DNA of 64,000 bases from Cephalopachus bancanus (Eukaryota; Chordata; Mammalia; Primates; Tarsiidae), in NCBI GenBank assembly GCA_027257055.1, contig JAPVLO010000003.1:8559501-8623500 (forward strand), given 5' to 3'. The translations under genes were made by a program, and so were the position numbers. Shown here piece by piece: positions 59,165 through 64,000 of the stretch (position 1 is the stretch's first letter; each line of letters starts with the position of its first letter). Below the pieces are notes generated by a model, which searched no databases, was not told the origin of the DNA, and saw only the letters and a program-made list of their open reading frames with translations.

Positions 59165-60104
59165 TGAAAATTCATGCTTAAATGATAAAAACAAATTATA
59201 GTAAGTGTAGACTTTATTTTATCTAAGTTTTTGCATTAAACAACTTGAAGGACTAAACCTAAAAAGTTATTTTTCTATAATTTCAACATTTAGATTTTCA
59301 GGTCAGTGATAATATATTGAGTTTCATCCTTGATATTTTCCTAGAGTTTGTGAAATGCCTGAATCTGGAACAAGTAAAACAACAAGATAATTAAATAGGG
59401 GAACATTTGTATATTTGGTTTGAATTTTTTTTTTTTTGGCAGATTCCTTCTCATTTGGTTTTTCACATCCTCAGTCTTAACTCATTATTCAATGATAACA
59501 AAGATCAATCAGGTTTAGTTACAAATAAAAATTTACAAATGGTATGGAATAGGCTTCCCTTTGTTCTAGTTTTCTTTGATCACATTGTCAGTATATATTT
59601 CTAGAGGGTAATGATAAAAACATCGGTCTTGATAATTTACCCCCCAATATCTCTTCATGTATCAATATCCAGCATGTTGGGATTTATCTTCAACACAATT
59701 GTAATTACAATACATTTATCTGAGCTTTTACTCTTGAAGGAAGGGAGAAACTGATTAGTGACTAACTAAAATCTGGCACCAGAGGATGAGCTCTGAGAAA
59801 TAAAACTAGGGAGGAGTAGCCCCTCAGAACTGAAAATTAATCACAAGGGATACCAAGTGCACATAAAACCATTCCAAGTTCAAAAGCCAAGAGGAGAAGC
59901 AGACAGGACAGCAACCTGAAAATGAAGTAAGGCATCAGAAAGAGGAAAGCAGAATCTAAGGCAATTTCTTCAATAGAATAAAATAACGACCACTGCTGAC
60001 ATTATTATACGTATGGAAGATGCATGAGGGTGTTGGACTGACTTTTAGAATGAAAGCTAAAAGTGTATCTCAGTGTCTCAGTGTGATTGCAAACTTTTTT
60101 TTAC
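59165..60104. other. Non-coding sequence, nothing recognised
   Basis: No feature recognised. Confidence 0.45.
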
Positions 60105-60680
60105 AGGCTCTTGGTAGGCTAGGCCAATATCCAGAAGAGTGTTTCCTAGGTTTTCTTCCATAATTTGTATAGCTTCAGGTCTTCCATTTAAGTTTTTAAT
60201 CCATCTTGAGTTAATTTTTGTATATGGTGAAAGGTAGGGGTCCAATTTCATTCTTCTGCATATGGAAAGTCAATTTTCCTAGCACCATTTATTGAACAGG
60301 TGTCCTTTCCTCATTGTTTACTTTTTTCAGTTTGTCAAAGATCAGTTGACTGTAGATGTGTGGTTTTATTTCTGTGTTCTCTATTCTGCTCTATTGGTCT
60401 GTCTATTCTTGTGCCAGTACCATGCTGTTTTAATTATGGCAACCTTGCAGTAAATTTGAAGTCAGGTAGTGTGATGCCTCTGCATTTGTTCTTTTTACTT
60501 AGGATTGTTTTTGTTATTTGGGCTTTTCATCAGTTTCATACAAACTTTAAGATTATTTTTTCTAGTTCTGTGAAAAATTATGTTGATATTTTGATAGGGA
60601 TTGCATTGAATCTCTAGATTGCTTTGTGTGGCATGGTCATTTTAACAATATTGATTCTTCTGAATCATGAGTCCATATAT
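60105..60680 (-). mobile_element. Older L1 ORF2 fragment, minus strand
   Basis: 'cttccatttaagtttttaatccatcttgagttaatttttgtatatggtg...tccaatttcattcttctgcatatgg' and 'ctctattggtctgtctattcttgtgccagtaccatgctgtttt' are antisense ORF2 of an older primate/mammalian L1, distinct from the young lineage here. The 105-codon plus frame at 60300-60617 is antisense L1. Confidence 0.9.
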
Positions 60681-60689
60681 ATTTTAAGA

Positions 60690-61610
60690 TGCACATATCA
60701 AACTTATAAGTAATTTTTAAGAGATTGGAATAAAAAAGTAATGTAATGACTTCTACTAAGAAGATGAGATTTAAAAACAATGAGTTAAACTGTCCAACTC
60801 ATTCTACAGTTGCAATCCATAAACACCTGGAAACGTAAATCATGTAGTCTGCCTGCTTATAGTGATCAGTTTTTCTGAGTGACCAGCAGTAGTTTTGGTG
60901 CTGTTTTATAAATTCTACAAGATAAATTTTAATAAGTTTTTACTGAGGGTGACTTCTCTCAACCTCCTGCAATAACACAATGTCCCTGATGTATCAAGGA
61001 ATGTTTAAGTTTCAGAACGACGCTTGAGACTCTTCTCACAACTATTTGCCAACTGACAGGGAAAAATCCAATGCCTAGTTAGTTAAGCTCAAGGTATAGA
61101 TACAGATGGTAAATAATATATGTCTATCTCTCCTCCCTCAGAATTATATTAGTGTCTCTATCTCAATCTATTCCCTCAGGTACATATGGACAAATTCTCT
61201 TTCTATATCTATTTCAACCTTGATACTAAAAATGGCTTTGTTCACTTTTTAAAAAGTGTGTTTCCTCTAATACATAAATACACATTTACTTATGTATCTT
61301 CTCTATTCCCAGGATAATATTCTATGTAGTTCTCTCATAGAAACACTGATAGCTGTGCACAAGAGTTTTAGTCTATCATGCAGTTATAAGCAACTGAGCT
61401 CGGGGAAAACGAAGCATTATTTTAATATCAGGAAGTCACTAGGCCAAGGAACATTCTAAATATCTTATTAGATAACTATTCTTACATTGCCTTGCTAATA
61501 GTTTGATCTTTTACTGGAGTAGTCCACTAGCAAATCATTTACAGTTTTCAAATTACATTTTATACTTTACATGTATCATGTTCTCAAAATTAAACGGTCT
61601 TTGAAAATCC
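60690..61610. other. Non-coding sequence, nothing recognised
   Basis: No feature recognised. Confidence 0.45.
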
Positions 61611-61611
61611 T

Positions 61612-61948
61612 GTTAAAGGACAAAATTTTGAACTACACAACAACTTGGATGGACTTAGAGTCTATAATACTGAGTGATCTATCACAGAAACAAAGAACTG
61701 AGTATCACACTTCTCACTCATAAGCAGACCTTGATCAATTGTTGTAATACTATAAGAAAAATTTTGGCAGTAGTGGGAAACTGCTGGCAAGGGTGGTGGG
61801 ATTGGCAATAGTGGGAATCTGCCAGGGAGGCAGGGTGGACAGGGAGGGGGCATACCTCAACAACAAAGGTACCTGCATAATGAACATTAGTATACCCGAC
61901 CCCGAATTGTACTCCACATCTTTAAAATAAAAATAAATAAATAATAAA
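61612..61948 (+). mobile_element. L1 3' end, short type
   Basis: 'aaattttgaactacacaacaacttggatggacttagag' through 'ggcagtagtgggaaactgctgg' to 'actccacatctttaaaataaaaataaataa'. 5'-truncated, no certain duplication. Confidence 0.9.
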
Positions 61949-62084
61949 ACCTGTCTCTATAATCTATATACTAGTCTCCATCTTTTGATGCAGTAAAATA
62001 TATTTTTTATTTTTCAATCTGTCTGCTATTTCTGTAGTTTCAGACCTTTCTAGTTGAAACAGAAAGAACTTCAACATAGAGTAA

Positions 62085-62295
62085 AAACATCTGAGCATAG
62101 ATGCTAACTCTGTTAACATTTTATATTTATATGACCTTGGAAAATAACGTTATTGCTTTAGATTCAGCTTCCTCATATCCAAAATGAGAATATAAAAACT
62201 TACATAAGTTGATAGAATTGCTGTAAAAATAAATTAGGTAATATAAGTGAAAGTTCTTGGCACATTTTGGGTGCTCAATAAATATTTGCTACCAT
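62085..62295 (+). repeat. MIR SINE
   Basis: 'tgaccttggaaaataacg...gattcagcttcctcatatccaaaatgag...aaagttcttggcacattttgggtgctcaataaatatttgc' keeps MIR order with its tail. Confidence 0.75.
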
Positions 62296-62794
62296 TTGGC
62301 TGTGTGTTCTCATTGTCTTTAACCTTTCTTCCAAAATGTTTAAAGCCATTATAATGTCAAGGTGCTTGCTCAGATAAGACTGAATTAAGCAATAAATTTA
62401 TTGGGGCATTCATATTTTCTCAAGGAACAAATTCAAAACTTTTCTTCAAAATTGTAACTCTCCATGGATATGATCTCCACTTAGGGTAATGGTGGAATTT
62501 GAACATATTTCCTCCAATGGGCAATGGTATTTTTATAAGGGAAGGGCAAAAAGAAGGTTGCTTCCTTAAGAACCATTCATGCATCTGCTATCTATTCACC
62601 AGCGCTCTCTCTTGGCATCACACTCTCCCTCTCCTCCTCCCTTCTACTTCCATTTCCCAACTCACATATTTTCTACCTTTGCAATCCCTAGAACCTTATG
62701 AATTTCAAAATCCAAGATCTCAGTGAATACCAGCTCTTAGCTATAGTTTTTGCAACTCCAAGTACAGTCCAGAGATGACAATTATCATCAACTT

Positions 62795-63095
62795 AAAACT
62801 TGTTAGAAATGCAGGATCTCGGGTCTCATCCCAGATCTATGGAATTCGAATCTGCAGTTTAACAAGATTCCCAGGTGATTCTTATGTGCATTTAAGTTTG
62901 AGAAGTATACCCAATAGTTCTCAAATCTGGTTGTACATTATAAACCACTTGGAAGTCTCTTTAAAAATGTATTTGTATGTACTTTCTGCTCTCACTAAAG
63001 GTTTTGATTTAACTGGCATAATGTGGGGCCTGAGCATAAGTTTCTTAAAAGCTCTCAGGTGATTCTAATGTGCTAATTCTAATGTTTGGGAATCT
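62795..63095 (+). mobile_element. Two MER5-like (hAT-Charlie) fragments
   Basis: 62795-62910: 'cttgttagaaatgcaggatctcgggtctcatcccag...ttaacaagattcccaggtgattcttatgtgc...agtttgagaa'. 62911-63095: 'agttctcaaatctggttgtacattataaacc...gtggggcctgagcat...ctcaggtgattctaatgtgc'. Both follow the MER5 non-autonomous DNA transposon, in head-to-tail order. Confidence 0.7.
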
Positions 63096-63539
63096 TCCTC
63101 CTGCCCCAGTTGTGCTTTCACACAATGATGGTTAGAAAAACCTCAGCTTCCTTCTCAGGAAACATTTATACACTCAAACAGTTTTAGCTGCCCATTTAGC
63201 AACACTGTGAATCTAAGCAAAGAGGTAAACACAAAAGCAAGCTCTGTATTATTATTTACAACTGCATGTGAGCATACAATTATCTAAAAACATTTAAATA
63301 AAAATTGTAAAATACACATAGGCTTGCATATTTTGTTTTGCATATTTCTATAATAAAAACTTGGTACAAAATCATGGTCCACATATCTCCTACTACTACT
63401 TTTTAAAAATAAATAAAAGTTGAAATGTAGGACAGAGGATTCCAATGAAAAGTATAAGCCTCTCATCTCCAACCAATCTTTCTTCTCAAAGGTAATAACT
63501 ATTAGTATTTACTTTCATCTTCTTCTAGAAAAGAAATTA

Positions 63540-63960
63540 TATCACAAAGATAGATTTTTTTTATTTACACAGCCCAGAATCACACTGTACACTGTGTTCT
63601 TTATATTGTCTTTTTCATTTAATATATCTTAGAAATCCTTCCTTTTCAGTGTATACCTTATTCTTCTCAATAATAGGTTTTTCACTTCTTTGTGGATTGA
63701 AGTCCTAGCTGTATCCAGGTCTTTTTTGATGTATTTTTGTTTCTTTCTTAGTGGTTGTTGATCAATTTTTCATAAAAAACATTAAGTAAATGTCCTTGTA
63801 CACATATCTATACATATCTTGGTACAATTTGGTGAGGATATGCATGAGGCATGTTTCAGTAGTATAATTCCTGGAATAAAAAATACTAGCAATTTTAATT
63901 TACACAAACGCTGTCAAATTGACACTACAGAGGTACACATCTACTCTCTCAGCAATAATA
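63540..63960 (-). mobile_element. Old L1M fragment, minus strand
   Basis: 'tttttcatttaatatatcttagaaatccttcc', 'ggttgttgatcaatttttcataaa' and 'gaggatatgcatgaggcatgtttcagtagtataattcctgg' have the order of an antisense L1M 3' segment, strongly decayed. Confidence 0.5.
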
Positions 63961-64000
63961 TATGCTTCTGTACAATTTTGTTCTTACCAGCTCAAGATAT

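Noticed and set aside
1..64000. Bacterial or phage features such as operons, CRISPR arrays, Shine-Dalgarno sites
   Set aside because: Dimeric Alus, L1, MIR and LTRs show primate nuclear DNA; no periodic spacer array or gene cluster is present.

Overview
The window looks like an intergenic or intronic stretch of a primate nuclear genome, AT-rich and dense in retrotransposons. It holds at least thirteen 7SL-derived dimeric Alu elements, many L1 copies ending in the same short 3' UTR, older L1M, L2 and MIR relics, MaLR (MLT1-type) LTRs, a class I LTR and a class II LTR. Dimeric Alus restrict the source to primates. The younger Alus carry lineage features (the 'AATAAATCAAAAAA' linker, 'CCAACTC' tail and a right-arm hairpin) unlike the AluS/Y of monkeys and apes and unlike the lemur/galago consensus I remember. 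I favour a tarsier; this is inference from memory and needs a database search.

I recognise no protein-coding exon, tRNA, rRNA or snRNA gene, and no CRISPR, operon or prokaryotic feature. The longer open frames lie in L1 sense or antisense sequence, Alu antisense sequence or ancient repeats, or have no recognisable protein.

Layout: 1-11 kb is mostly unique AT-rich DNA with scattered Alu, L1 tail and MIR pieces. At 11.3-13.5 kb lies a 5'-inverted L1 carrying an apparent 3' transduction and split by an 866-bp solo LTR. At 18.5-19.8 kb is an L1 with a perfect 16-bp target duplication, an Alu inside and non-L1 filler at its 5' junction. At 22.3-25.8 kb is a repeat-poor stretch, followed by a class I LTR. 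At 29.5-39.2 kb lies a near full-length dead L1 (L1-A) hosting a processed or transduced cDNA, a second L1 (L1-B) that itself hosts a third, antisense L1 (L1-C), and an Alu. From 39.7 to 53.4 kb come two young Alus, an L1 with a perfect target duplication, ancient repeats, a very short L1-plus-transduction insertion, and an MLT1 LTR abutted by an Alu. From 54 to 64 kb are two more MaLR-type LTRs, older L1 ORF2 fragments, short L1 tails, MIR and MER5-like relics.

No dedicated new system is evident. The most informative signals are the L1-mediated events: three insertions that appear to carry non-L1 transcribed sequence with poly(A) signals and target duplications, a derived Alu with two near-perfect hairpins, and an L1 3' UTR succession explained by a 50-bp deletion between ACCTG direct repeats.
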